From positions 77,618 through 141,617 of the forward strand of contig CAVVNF010000016.1 in the NCBI GenBank assembly GCA_963749535.1: a stretch of 64,000 bases of DNA. Reading direction: 5' to 3'. Below, in pieces: positions 27,505 through 36,360 of the stretch (the first letter of the stretch is position 1; every line of letters starts with the position of its first letter). The position numbers were made by a program, and so were the translations under genes. The stretch comes from Chersky-299 sp963749535. GTDB taxonomy: Bacteria > Actinomycetota > Thermoleophilia > RBG-16-64-13. The notes under the pieces are model-generated. The model saw only the letters and a program-made list of their open reading frames with translations. It ran no database searches and was not told the origin of the DNA.

Positions 27505-28512
27505 GTGAAGATGACGCCTCTCGACATCAGGCGTAAGGAATTCAAACGATCCATGCGCGGGTACTCGGACGAGGAAGTGGACGTATTCCTCGACGAGGTG
27601 GCGGACGAGTTCGAGCGGCTGTATCGGGAGAACGGGGAGATGGGCGAGCGCCTCACGACTCTCGAGGAACAGATCGCCGGCTACATGAGCATCAAAGAGA
27701 CCCTCGAGAAGACCCTGGTCTCCGCGCAGATGCAATCGGACGAGATGCGGGCGAATGCGCGCAAGGAGGCGGAGTTGACCCTCCGCGACGCCGAGATCAA
27801 GTCCAGGCAGATCGTCAATGACTCCTATGGCGAGACTCAGCGAGTACAGCAATCCTTGATACAACTGAAGCACCTGGAAGAGGACTTCCGGTTCAAGTTT
27901 CGCTCGCTGCTCGAGGCCCATCTGAAGCTCGTGGAAGAGGCACCCATCGCGGTCGCGCCTCCCGAGGCCTCGTTCATCGCGGTTGCGGAAATCCCGCTCG
28001 TGGCGCCTCCCGAGGCAACTTTCGTCGAGGCTCATGTCGCGATGAGTCCGGGAGAGACCGCTCCTCCCGAAGCCAACGCGGCTCCTGAGGCGGCCGCAGC
28101 TTCTGAAGACACCGAGACGGTGGAGACTCCCGTGCAAGAGACCGCGACGGCCCCGGTGGAGCCGTCCACGGAGGTGGAGCCCATCCCAGGGGTCGCGGCC
28201 CAACTGGAGGCTGTGGCTCTCACGACGACCGACAACGAGGCTGTGGCCGAGGAGATCATCGCTCCTTCGCTCACAGAAGCGCTCGACGGCCTTCGACTGG
28301 AGCCCGCGCCCGTGCCGTCGGCGGGACCAGCCGCGGAGCCGGCGACTGGAGCCATGGCGGCTGAGCTTGAGGAACCGAGTTCGGCGCCGGTGGACGAGGA
28401 CGAGCCGCCTGTCGGTGGGTTCTTCTTCGGTCAGTCCCCGGCGGACGGCGCCGAAGATTTCTTCGTGCTGGGCAGAGAGAAGAAAGAGCAGGACCGCGAT
28501 TTCGAATGGTAG
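27505..28512 (+). CDS. divIVA: DivIVA-family polar/septal coiled-coil protein
   Basis: DivIVA (Wag31) senses curved membrane and organises polar growth and septation. The N-terminal lipid-binding domain is typical: MTPLDIRRKEFKRSMRGYSD then EEVDVFLDEVADEFERLYRE, followed by coiled coil to about residue 145. The remaining ~190 residues are acidic, rich in Ala, Pro and Glu, with recurring APPEA units (from about 27955), and end in a short Phe-rich tail (GGFFFGQS). GTG 27505 follows a GGGAGGGAA site; the frame is open upstream but lacks a better start. Confidence 0.93.
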   Translation: MKMTPLDIRRKEFKRSMRGYSDEEVDVFLDEVADEFERLYRENGEMGERLTTLEEQIAGYMSIKETLEKTLVSAQMQSDEMRANARKEAELTLRDAEIKSRQIVNDSYGETQRVQQSLIQLKHLEEDFRFKFRSLLEAHLKLVEEAPIAVAPPEASFIAVAEIPLVAPPEATFVEAHVAMSPGETAPPEANAAPEAAAASEDTETVETPVQETATAPVEPSTEVEPIPGVAAQLEAVALTTTDNEAVAEEIIAPSLTEALDGLRLEPAPVPSAGPAAEPATGAMAAELEEPSSAPVDEDEPPVGGFFFGQSPADGAEDFFVLGREKKEQDRDFEW

Positions 28513-28536
28513 TCCACTGATAATACGGGGGGACTG

Positions 28537-28866
28537 ATGGTAGATTCTCCCAAGGAGGATCTTGCCATCCGGTGTGCCGCCGACGGTTTGCTGGTAGGCT
28601 TTCGAGTGAGCCCGGGGTCGGTGAAGACGGCCTTTCGTGGGCTGTACGGTGAGCGGCTCAAGGTGACAGTAAGCGCTCCACCCGAAGACGACCGCGCCAA
28701 CAAGGAACTGGTGGGCGCATTAGCGGGCTGGCTGGGATTGCCTCGCGACGACGTGACGATCGTGACCGGGCGCGCCAGCAGAGACAAGACCCTCGCGTTC
28801 AGGGGCATAGAGGAGTCCGAGTTGCGGAGCAGGTTGATCGCTCTGGCAGAAGGCCAAGGCGCATAG
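28537..28866 (+). CDS. DUF167 (YggU) family protein
   Basis: A 109-residue protein of the conserved DUF167 family, whose role is unknown. Typical elements are VSPGSVKTAF, LKVTVSAPPEDDRANKELVG, and VTIVTGRASRDKTLAFRG. It commonly lies near yggS, proC and divIVA, as here. The start is assigned to GTG/ATG at 28537 (ATGGTAGATTC) behind a GGGGGGA stretch. Confidence 0.92.
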   Translation: MVDSPKEDLAIRCAADGLLVGFRVSPGSVKTAFRGLYGERLKVTVSAPPEDDRANKELVGALAGWLGLPRDDVTIVTGRASRDKTLAFRGIEESELRSRLIALAEGQGA

Positions 28867-28880
28867 GGGAGTTCTGCTTG

Positions 28881-29240
28881 ATGGATAGCGAGACTTTGAA
28901 GCAGAGGCTGCTGGAAGAACGCGAGCGGTTGCAGCGGGAGATCACGGAGCTCGATGCCGACCTTTCGGAATCGCTTGAAGACTCCTCCGAGGAAAGCCCC
29001 TACGACCAGCACATGGCGGAGACCGCGGCCGTGACCCTCGATCGAGAGATCGACCTCACCCTCGAGGAGAACGCCCGCTCCACCATCGCGCAGATCGACC
29101 GCGCCCTGCAGAAGATGGACAACGGCACCTACGGCCATTGCGACAAGTGTGGCAAGGAGATCGGAGAAGAGCGCTTGAGCGTCGCCCCGTTCGCCAGCCT
29201 CTGCATCGACTGCAAGCGGCTAGAGGAACGCAGCCGCTAA
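28881..29240 (+). CDS. DksA/TraR C4-zinc-finger protein
   Basis: A 119-residue coiled-coil protein with a C-terminal zinc finger (CDKCGKEI...CIDCK, four cysteines), as in the DksA/TraR/YteA family that acts on RNA polymerase through the secondary channel. N-terminal helices are highly charged (LLEERERLQREITELDADLS). It has the general-stress-like motif YDQHMAETAAVTLDREIDL seen in Gram-positive YteA proteins. ATG 28881 preferred over TTG 28878. It precedes lspA, a common order. Confidence 0.88.
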   Translation: MDSETLKQRLLEERERLQREITELDADLSESLEDSSEESPYDQHMAETAAVTLDREIDLTLEENARSTIAQIDRALQKMDNGTYGHCDKCGKEIGEERLSVAPFASLCIDCKRLEERSR

Positions 29241-29258
29241 CTCGCGGTTCCGCACTCT

Positions 29259-29780
29259 ATGACACCCGCCCGATTCTTCGCCAGCCGCCGCGGCCGGCTA
29301 ATCCTCAAATGGTCGGTCCTTGTCGTTTTCGTAGGCGTTGCCGTCGGCTTGGACCTGCTCACCAAAAGCATCGCCGAGCATCACTTGGTTTTGGGGGAAA
29401 CGCGCAAGATCTTGCCGTTTTTGTATCTACAGAGGACCGCCAACAACGGGGTAGCTTTCGGACTCCTGGGTGGCCGCGGCCCGGTGATCATCGTGGCGAA
29501 CGTCATCGCTATCGCGGTCGTGCTGTTCTATGTGTTCATGGAGAAGCGCGCGCTCGTGGCCGGCATTGGCGGCGGGCTCATCATCGGCGGCAGCCTGGGT
29601 AACATCGTCCAGCGCATCGCCTACGGCGTGGTCACCGACTATCTCAAGTTCCCCCACTGGCCCAACTTCAACTTGGCAGACGTTTTCATCGTCCTCGGGA
29701 TCGCGGTCATCTTCCTGGGCGTTTTGGTGGAGGGGATACGGCTGGTGCGGGCGGATCGCAAGGCCCGGCGCGATTCCTAG
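29259..29780 (+). CDS. lspA: Prolipoprotein signal peptidase II
   Basis: LspA cleaves signal peptides of diacylated prolipoproteins in the membrane. Four hydrophobic helices are present in 173 residues. The aspartic protease motifs are visible: GNIVQRIAYGVVTDYL with the first catalytic Asp and FNLADVFIVLGI with the second. The LDLLTKSIAEHHL and RTANNGVAFGLL motifs also fit. Substrates in this window include the predicted lipoproteins at 47.8 and 54.7 kb. rluD follows 12 bases later. Confidence 0.96.
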   Translation: MTPARFFASRRGRLILKWSVLVVFVGVAVGLDLLTKSIAEHHLVLGETRKILPFLYLQRTANNGVAFGLLGGRGPVIIVANVIAIAVVLFYVFMEKRALVAGIGGGLIIGGSLGNIVQRIAYGVVTDYLKFPHWPNFNLADVFIVLGIAVIFLGVLVEGIRLVRADRKARRDS

Positions 29781-29792
29781 GGGAGACCGGCG

Positions 29793-30743
29793 GTGACGAC
29801 CGAAGCTGTCCTCACATTCGTCGTGGGTCCCGAGGAGGAAGGCGAGCGGCTCGACATCATCCTGGGCCGGCGGCCGGAGATAGGTAGCCGCTCCCAGGTG
29901 GCAGAGTCCATCCGGGCGGGCATGGTGACCGTCGACGGGGTCGTGCGACCCAAGAGCTACCGTCCCGGTGTGGGGCAGAGGATCTCCGCCGTGCTTGCCG
30001 AGCCGGCAGTGCCGAGTCTCGCGGCGGAGGACGTCGCGCTTCACATCCTGTTTGAAGATGAGTGGTTGCTGGTAGTGGACAAGCCCGCGGGGATGCCCGT
30101 CCACCCGTCCAAAGGCCATGCAGCCGGGACCCTCGTGAACGCTCTCCTGGGCCATGGTCTTGCCGGGGGGGAAGAGTTCCGTCCGGGAGTAGTCCACCGC
30201 CTTGACAAAGACACGAGTGGTCTGCTCGTCGTGGCCAAGTCGGTGGAGACACACCGGAGGCTCGTGGCGATGATGAAGGAGCGCAAGGTCGACCGGCGGT
30301 ATCTGGCCCTGGTCCATGGCAGCTTCAGCGTGGACACGGGTACCATCGAGGCTCCGATAGGACGCGATCCGGCAAATCGAAAATCGATGGCCGTGGGAGG
30401 CGTGGCGGCTCGGGAGGCGCGTACCCATTTTCGCGTACTGGAGCGCCTGGGGGACTTCACTCTGGTGGAGGCTCGCCTGGAGACGGGGCGCACCCACCAG
30501 ATCCGCGTGCATTTTCTGGCCATCGGGCATCCCGTGGTCGGCGACCCCACGTACGCTCGCCGGGATTCGCTGGGGATCGGACGGCAGTTCCTGCACAGCT
30601 ATCGCCTCGGCTTCTCCCACCCCATGACCGGCGATTCCCTGGACTTCGAAGCCCCTCTGCCACCTGATCTGGCCAAGGCCCTCGACGCGCTTCGGCGGCG
30701 GATGGCCGGCCTGGCAGCAGGAGAAGCCGCTGCTGCCGAGTAA
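29793..30743 (+). CDS. rluD: RluA/RluD-family 23S rRNA pseudouridine synthase
   Basis: Isomerises uridines in rRNA to pseudouridine. The N-terminal ~80 residues are an S4 RNA-binding domain (RLDIILGRRPEIGSRSQVAE...). The catalytic motif is VVHRLDKDTSGLLVVAK with the active aspartate, and the C-terminal part has ETGRTHQIRVHFLAIGHPVV then GDPTYA. Intact, 316 residues, GTG start behind GGGGAGACC. It closes the lspA unit; heliorhodopsin follows after 85 bases. Confidence 0.94.
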   Translation: MTTEAVLTFVVGPEEEGERLDIILGRRPEIGSRSQVAESIRAGMVTVDGVVRPKSYRPGVGQRISAVLAEPAVPSLAAEDVALHILFEDEWLLVVDKPAGMPVHPSKGHAAGTLVNALLGHGLAGGEEFRPGVVHRLDKDTSGLLVVAKSVETHRRLVAMMKERKVDRRYLALVHGSFSVDTGTIEAPIGRDPANRKSMAVGGVAAREARTHFRVLERLGDFTLVEARLETGRTHQIRVHFLAIGHPVVGDPTYARRDSLGIGRQFLHSYRLGFSHPMTGDSLDFEAPLPPDLAKALDALRRRMAGLAAGEAAAAE

Positions 30744-30828
30744 TACCCGAAGTAAGTGGTGGGTCGGCGAATGCCGAGTGCCCCGAGACACTACGGGGTC
30801 TTCGGGGCGGCACGAGGGAGGGCTGACG

Positions 30829-31614
30829 ATGAATGTGCAGGCGATCACAGTATCGAGGGAGGCGAGGTTCCGGCGCTTGAGGCTGTGGAACCTGGTGGCG
30901 GGCGTGTTCCATCTGGCGCAGGCTATCGTCATGGTGTTGATCTCCGAGTCCGCCAGCCTTGCGGTGACCACCATGTATTCGAAGTACACCGGCGGGAAGC
31001 CGGAGCCGCTCCTGAAGACGATCGCGCATCCGCGCATCGGCATAATGGTCTCGTTGTTCCTATTCATGTCTGCCATCTCGCACTTCGCCATCTCGACTCC
31101 CGGCGGGTACGAGTGGTATGTGCGCAATCTCAAGCAGCATGTCAATTACGCCCGCTGGATCGAATACGCCTTCAGCGCGTCGTGGATGATCGTGATCATA
31201 GCCATGATCACCGGGATGTCCGATCTCTCGAGCCTTCTGCTCATTGGGTTTCTCAACATGACCATGCTGCTGTTCGGGCTGCTCATGGAGCGCTTCAACA
31301 AGGCCAACGAGAAAGTGGACTGGCTGCCGTTCTATTTCGGTTGCCTCGGGTGGATAGTGCCCTGGGCCACGATCGCCCTCTTCGTCGCCGGGGCCAACGG
31401 CACGGGCGGCGGGAAGGTGCCCGGTTTCGTCTACGGGATCATGGCCTCACTGTTCGTGTTCTTCAGCATCTTTGCGCTGAACATGGTGCTGCAGTACAAG
31501 CGCGTCGGAAAGTGGCGCGACTATCTATATGGGGAGAAGGTTTACATCGTGCTCAGTCTGACGGCCAAGGCTCTGCTGGCGTGGCAGGTCTTCTCGGCCG
31601 TTCTTCGGGGCTAG
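30829..31614 (+). CDS. Heliorhodopsin
   Basis: A 261-residue seven-helix retinal protein of the heliorhodopsin family (PF18761). The Schiff-base lysine is Lys247 in helix 7 (SLTAKALLAWQVF). The counterion position is Glu112 in helix 3 (YARWIEYAFSAS). His28 (GVFHLAQ) and His85 (SAISHFA) match the two conserved cytoplasmic-side histidines. Heliorhodopsins are inverted relative to other rhodopsins (N-terminus inside), do not pump ions, and have long photocycles; their role is unsettled. The basic N-terminus (REARFRRLRLW) fits that topology. No carotenoid or beta-carotene cleavage gene is nearby, so retinal supply must come from elsewhere. ATG 30829 follows GAGGGAGGG. Confidence 0.95.
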   Translation: MNVQAITVSREARFRRLRLWNLVAGVFHLAQAIVMVLISESASLAVTTMYSKYTGGKPEPLLKTIAHPRIGIMVSLFLFMSAISHFAISTPGGYEWYVRNLKQHVNYARWIEYAFSASWMIVIIAMITGMSDLSSLLLIGFLNMTMLLFGLLMERFNKANEKVDWLPFYFGCLGWIVPWATIALFVAGANGTGGGKVPGFVYGIMASLFVFFSIFALNMVLQYKRVGKWRDYLYGEKVYIVLSLTAKALLAWQVFSAVLRG

Positions 31615-31839
31615 AAGGCTGCCGAAGAACAGCGCCCCGGCCGACAGAAGCGCACTGGGCGGCACGATAGCACGTCCTCGGTCGCGTCAATAGCGCTGCT
31701 ATTCACACTTCCTGCGTCCTTCTCTCGCGCGTACCCATCGGGCTCTGGCGGCGAGGCGCCATTCTTCAGCAGCCTGCAAGCCGCAAGTCTGCGGCGGGCG
31801 AAGCCCGTTCGAGGCTTGCGCACCACGGCGAGTGCGGCG

Positions 31840-32037
31840 TCAGCCTCGCTCCCGGGCGAGGTCGAACAGCCTGCACACCGTCGTATCGCTGTCGCTGCGC
31901 ACCGTCGTATCGCGGTCGCGCAGGTAAGCTTGAACTCCTATGCCGACGGGTGGATACCCTCGAAACTCGTCCTCCTGCAGCAGTTCTGCGAACACCTCGT
32001 GGGTAAGGCCCCGCAAACTGGAGTGGAAGTCACGCAT
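31840..32037 (-). pseudogene. Possible proline dehydrogenase fragment
   Basis: The minus-strand frame reads LTHEVFAELLQEDEFRG followed by PPVGIGVQAYLRD. This is close to the monofunctional proline dehydrogenase region in which an Asp/Ser-rich helix leads to NVGIVLQAYLR on the FAD-binding barrel. Only about 45 residues match; the barrel before it and the catalytic C-terminus are absent or out of frame, and the frame ends in a repeat-derived tail. I therefore call a remnant. Flavin-binding residues cannot be assessed. Chance similarity remains possible. Confidence 0.35.
31877..31924. repeat. 24-base tandem duplication
   Basis: Two adjacent 24-base units beginning ACCGTCGTATCGC (31877 and 31901) are identical over the first 13 bases and differ at a few later positions. 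In the minus strand they encode a repeated DTTV segment. Only two copies are present, so this is a small duplication, not an array. Confidence 0.7.
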
Positions 32038-32252
32038 CGTCCGTTCGACCGGTCTCGGCTGCCACGCACCCCGGTTGAGGAGTCTGGGCGTTGCCGGCCG
32101 AGAGCCACGAAGAGTCTTTTACCGATCTCCCGTGTCGCGGTCTCTATGGACACCGAGCCTGTGTCAGCCTCTACCATCTTCCCCTCCAGCTACGTTACCG
32201 GTTCTTGGTACCCGGAGGGGGGAGAAGGGCAACGTGCTAGACTTTCGCAATC

Positions 32253-32984
32253 GTGGAAGAAACCGGGCTAAAACCACACCCTGAGGCCGGTCCATCGGGC
32301 TCGGGCCCTGGGCCGGCTGACCCCGAAGGTGGTACTCGCTCGATCGCGTTTTTCGACCTGGACGGCACCCTCGTTCTCGGACAGACTCAGCTCCTCCTCG
32401 TGCTTTTCCTACGCAAGCAGAGGCTGCTCGGCCTGGTCTTCCTGCTCGGCACGGGCCTTTGGTTCGCCGCATACAAGGCACGGCTGGTCAGGGTCACGCA
32501 GGAGGCTAGGGAAAGAGGCGCGAGCATCTTTGCGGGACTTTCACAGGCTCGCGTTGCCGGTTTGATGACCCAGTTTGTGGGAGAGATCCTGGCTCCCCGT
32601 TTGAACCCCAAGGCCGTGGCGGCCTTGAGAGGTCATCAGGCACGGGGCGACTACGTGGTCGTGGTCTCCGCGGCACTCGAGCCGGTGGTCAAGGCACTCT
32701 GCGAGAGCCTCGGGGTGGTCGAGTACATTGGGGCTCCCTGTCAGGCCAAGGACGGCCGGTATACCGGGCTGCTGGATGGTCCGATGCCGTACGGCGAGGA
32801 AAAGGCGAGGCTCGCCCTTGCATTCGCCGAGCGGTGGACGGTGAACACGGCGGACTGCTGGGCGTACGGCGACCACGAGACGGATCTGCCGCTACTCCGC
32901 AGTGTTGGCCATGCGGTGGCGGTGCATCCGAAACCCGGATTGCTTGAGGCGGCCGAAGAAGCAGGCTGGCCCATTCTCACGTAG
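32253..32984 (+). CDS. HAD-superfamily subfamily IB phosphatase
   Basis: A 243-residue HAD hydrolase of the SerB-like IB type. Motif I is FFDLDGTLV (nucleophile and acid Asp), motif II is the VVVSAALEP serine, motif III the lysine in GEEKARLAL, and motif IV GDHETDLPLL. Between motifs I and II lies a helical cap with a hydrophobic stretch (LLVLFLRKQRLLGLVFLLG) that may associate with membrane. Relatives act on phosphoserine, lysophosphatidate or other phosphomonoesters; the substrate cannot be stated. GTG 32253 lies close to transketolase, 33 bases downstream of its stop. Confidence 0.8.
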   Translation: MEETGLKPHPEAGPSGSGPGPADPEGGTRSIAFFDLDGTLVLGQTQLLLVLFLRKQRLLGLVFLLGTGLWFAAYKARLVRVTQEARERGASIFAGLSQARVAGLMTQFVGEILAPRLNPKAVAALRGHQARGDYVVVVSAALEPVVKALCESLGVVEYIGAPCQAKDGRYTGLLDGPMPYGEEKARLALAFAERWTVNTADCWAYGDHETDLPLLRSVGHAVAVHPKPGLLEAAEEAGWPILT

Positions 32985-33017
32985 ATCCTCTGGTCCACGC
33001 CTTAAGGAGGCACGCAG

Positions 33018-35059
33018 ATGGCAGACGTATTCCCCGATGATCTTGCTCAGGGTTGGGACCTGGACGACCTGGCGGTCGCCACGCTCCGTACGCTGTCCAT
33101 CGATGGCGTGCAGCGGGCGAACTCGGGCCACCCAGGCATGCCGCTCGGCGCCGCTCCGATGGCCCACGTCTTGTGGAGCAGGCATCTTCGCTTCGACCCG
33201 AAGGATGTTTCGTGGCCCGACCGCGACCGCTTCATCCTCAGCGCCGGGCACGGCTCGATGCTTCTGTATTCCTTGCTACATCTCGCGGGATTCGGCCTGA
33301 CGATAGAGGAGCTCGAGAACTTTCGGCAGTGGGGTAGCCGCACTCCGGGACATCCAGAGTACGGCCACACGCCTGGTGTGGAGACGACGACCGGGCCGCT
33401 CGGCGCCGGCTTTGCCAATGGGGTGGGCATGGCTATCGCCGAGGCTTTCCTGGCGGCGACGTTCAACCGCCCCGGGTTCCCGCTGGTCGACCACCGGACG
33501 TTCGCCATCGTCGGAGACGGCGATCTCATGGAGGGGATCGCGTCCGAGGCGGCATCGCTCGCAGGGCACCTGGGGCTAGGAAAGCTCATCTACCTATATG
33601 ACAACAACCACATCTCCATCGAGGGCAGTACGGACCTCGCTTTCTCCGAAGATGTCGCGCTGCGTTTTCAAGCGTACGACTGGCAGGTGATAGACGTCGC
33701 CGACGGCAACGATCTGAGGGGCATCGACGAGGCCATCAAGGCCGCGTGCAACGAGACCGCCAAGCCCTCGCTCGTCATGGTGCGGACGGTGATCGGCTGC
33801 GGCAGCCCCAACAAGGCTGGGAAAGCCGACTGTCACGGCTCGCCGCTGGGCACGGACGAGGTCAAACTCACGAAGGAGGCGCTCGGCTGGCCTGCCGACC
33901 TCTTCTTTGCGGTGCCCGAACGGGTGCGGCAGCAGTATGCCGCGGTGGCCGGCAGGGGAGGCGCGGCCCGGGAGGCGTGGGGCAAGCTCTTGTGGGATTA
34001 CGAGAGGGAGCACCCTGACTTGGCCTCGCAGTGGAAGGCGGCGCTGGCGGGCGAGCTGCCCGACGGCTGGGAGAGCCTGCTGCCCCGTTTCAAAGCCGGG
34101 GAGAAAGTCGCGACCCGCTCCGCGTCCGGTAAGGTGCTCAACGCGGTGGCCGCGGCGATTCCCACGCTGATAGGCGGTTCTGCCGACCTGGCGCCTTCGA
34201 ATAACACCTACCTGGCCGGTCTGGGAGATTTCGAGCGAGGCAACCCGGCGGGTAGGAACCTCCGCTTCGGCGTGAGGGAGCACGGGATGGCCGGAATATT
34301 GAACGGCATGGCGGTCCACGGCGGGGTTTTCGCTTACGGCGGCACCTTCTTCGTATTCGCAGACTACATGCGGCCGGCGATCCGGCTTGCTGCTCTCTCC
34401 AAGGTCCCCGTGACCTTCGTACTGACGCATGACAGCATCGGACTCGGTGAGGACGGCCCGACTCATCAACCCATCGAGCATCTGGCGTCCTTGCGGGCGA
34501 TCCCGGGCTTGCTGGTGATCCGCCCGAGCGACGCCGCGGAAACCTGCGTGGCCTGGCAGGTCGCCCTCCAGCAACGGCATGCGCCGGTGGCATTGGTCCT
34601 CACCAGGCAGAACGTGCCCGTGCTGGACCGCTCGGTATTGGCTCCGGCCGAAAGCTTGCTCAGGGGCGGGTACGTGCTGCAGGATGCCACCCTCGGGGCA
34701 TCCGGACGTGATCCTCATCGGCACCGGATCTGAGGTGCAGCTTGCCCTTGAAGCGGCAGCGGACCTGGCCGGCGACGGCATATCGGCCCGTGTGGTGGCT
34801 CTGCCCTGTTGGGAGCTCTTCGAGGCCCAAGAATCGGCATATCGGCAACGCCGTGCTTCCGCCGGCGGTGAAGGCCCGGGTGGCGGTAGAGGCGGCATCA
34901 TCTTTCGGCTGGGAGAGATATGTGGGACATGAGGGTATAACCGTCGGGATCGACCGGTTTGGGGCATCCGCTCCAGCGGACGTCCTTTACCGGGAGTTCG
35001 GCATCACCTCTGACGTGGTCGCGGCAAGTGCGCGTCGGCTGGTGAAGCGAAACTCTTAG
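33018..35059 (+). CDS. tkt: Transketolase (frameshifted near C-terminus)
   Basis: Transketolase moves two-carbon units between sugar phosphates with thiamine diphosphate. Motifs: RANSGHPGMPLGAAPMAHVL, FILSAGHGSMLLYSLLHLAG, the ThDP loop GDGDLMEGIASEAASLAGHL to YDNNHISIEG, and the middle-domain DSIGLGEDGPTHQPIEHLAS. The C-terminal domain continues after a +1 shift near 34700 (HPDVILIGTGSEVQLALEAA) and another near 34835 (AVLPPAVKARVAVEA). Start ATG 33018 has an AAGGAGG site. It heads the tkt-tal-zwf-opcA-pgl cluster typical of Actinobacteria. Confidence 0.93.
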
Positions 35060-35136
35060 CGGACTGCGCGGGCGGATGCAGGCCGTGAACGGCCGGCATC
35101 CGCCCCACATCACGTGGGCACAGAAAGGGGCGGGTG

Positions 35137-36306
35137 ATGAGCAGCAACCCCCTGGTACAGCTCGGAGAGCTCGGCCAGAGCGTCTGGTACGACGACATCG
35201 GGCGGGATCTCATCTTGTCCGGCAAACTCAAGTCTCTCATTGAGGAAGACGGCGTGGTGGGCCTCACGTCCAACCCCACCATCTTCTTCAGGGCCATCAC
35301 GAAGGGAACTGCTTACGATGCCGCGATGCGCCGCATGGCCGAGGCGGGAGCAGCAACGGGCGATATCCTCGAGAGTCTCATGGTCGAGGACATCCGGCTC
35401 GTGGCCGAGGAGTTGCGGCCGGTCCACGAGCGCACCAGATCGCTGGACGGCTGGGTCAGCATCGAGGTAGCACCAGCGTTCGCCCACGACACCCAGGGGA
35501 CGATCTCTGAGGTCAAGAGGGTGAGGGCGCTCGTGGACCGGCCGAACGTCTTCGTCAAAGTGCCGGCCACCGCGGAGGGCGTTGGGGCCATCGGGGAACT
35601 CACCGGGCAGGGATACTCGATCAACGTGACGCTCATCTTCTCGTTGGAGCGCTACGCGGAAGTCATGGAAGCCTATCTGTCGGGGCTGGAGTTGCTTGCC
35701 GCCAGGAAGGCCGCCGGGGAGGAGTTGCCCGACCTGAGCGAGGTGCATAGCGTTGCGAGCTTCTTCGTCAGCAGGGTGGACACGCTGATCGACAAGCTAC
35801 TGAACGAGAAGAGCGTCTCCGAGCCGGGAGCATCTGGGCCGAGGGCGTCCAGTCTGGCCTCGCTACGCGGGAAAGCTGCCGTTGCAAACGCGAAGATGGC
35901 GTACGAAAGGTTCAGGGCCACTTTTGCCGGGCCGCGGTGGGAGGCTCTCCGGTCGCGGGGGGCGAACCTGCAGCGTCCTCTGTGGGCGAGCACCAGCACG
36001 AAGAACCCGGCCTACAGTGACATCCTGTACGTTCAGGAGCTCATCGGTCGGGACACGGTGAACACCATGCCGTTGTCGACAATCGAGGCCTTTCGGGATC
36101 ACGGGCGCCCAGCGGAAACGATCACTTCAGGAGTGGAGGAGGCCCGCGCGGGCCTGACCGCCCTCGAAGCCGAAGGAATCAGCATGGCGGACGTCACCGC
36201 CCAGCTCGAAGCGGAGGGAGTCCTGGCCTTCGCGGATTCCTTCGAGGCGCTCTATATCGCTGTAGACCAAAAGCGCGCCGCGTTTCTCGGGCAGGATCGC
36301 GTTTGA
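35137..36306 (+). CDS. tal: Transaldolase
   Basis: Transaldolase transfers dihydroxyacetone units from sedoheptulose-7-phosphate to glyceraldehyde-3-phosphate. The protein, 389 residues, belongs to the longer actinobacterial type. Motifs are VVGLTSNPTIFFRAI at the N-terminus, the Schiff-base lysine in NVFVKVPAT, INVTLIFSLERY, SVASFFVSRVDTLIDKLL and LWASTSTKNPAYSD. ATG 35137 (with GTG 35134 just before) follows GAAAGGGG. Frame intact. Confidence 0.95.
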   Translation: MSSNPLVQLGELGQSVWYDDIGRDLILSGKLKSLIEEDGVVGLTSNPTIFFRAITKGTAYDAAMRRMAEAGAATGDILESLMVEDIRLVAEELRPVHERTRSLDGWVSIEVAPAFAHDTQGTISEVKRVRALVDRPNVFVKVPATAEGVGAIGELTGQGYSINVTLIFSLERYAEVMEAYLSGLELLAARKAAGEELPDLSEVHSVASFFVSRVDTLIDKLLNEKSVSEPGASGPRASSLASLRGKAAVANAKMAYERFRATFAGPRWEALRSRGANLQRPLWASTSTKNPAYSDILYVQELIGRDTVNTMPLSTIEAFRDHGRPAETITSGVEEARAGLTALEAEGISMADVTAQLEAEGVLAFADSFEALYIAVDQKRAAFLGQDRV

Positions 36307-36360
36307 GGTGCGCCGACTGGGCTGACAAAAGGTGTCCCACCGGCCCGCGAGGGAGGGAAC

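Larger units (their letters stand above)
31615..32252. other. Non-coding or degraded stretch after heliorhodopsin
   Basis: About 640 bases with no intact gene. On the minus strand the part from 32037 down to 31840 resembles a piece of proline dehydrogenase (listed separately), and a 24-base tandem repeat lies at 31877-31924. The rest (31615-31839 and 32040-32252) shows no homology that I recognise and no clear terminator. It looks like a breakpoint or decayed region between conserved blocks. Confidence 0.5.

Noticed and set aside
31877..31924. Possible CRISPR-like repeat
   Set aside because: Only two directly adjacent 24-base units without spacers; a simple duplication.
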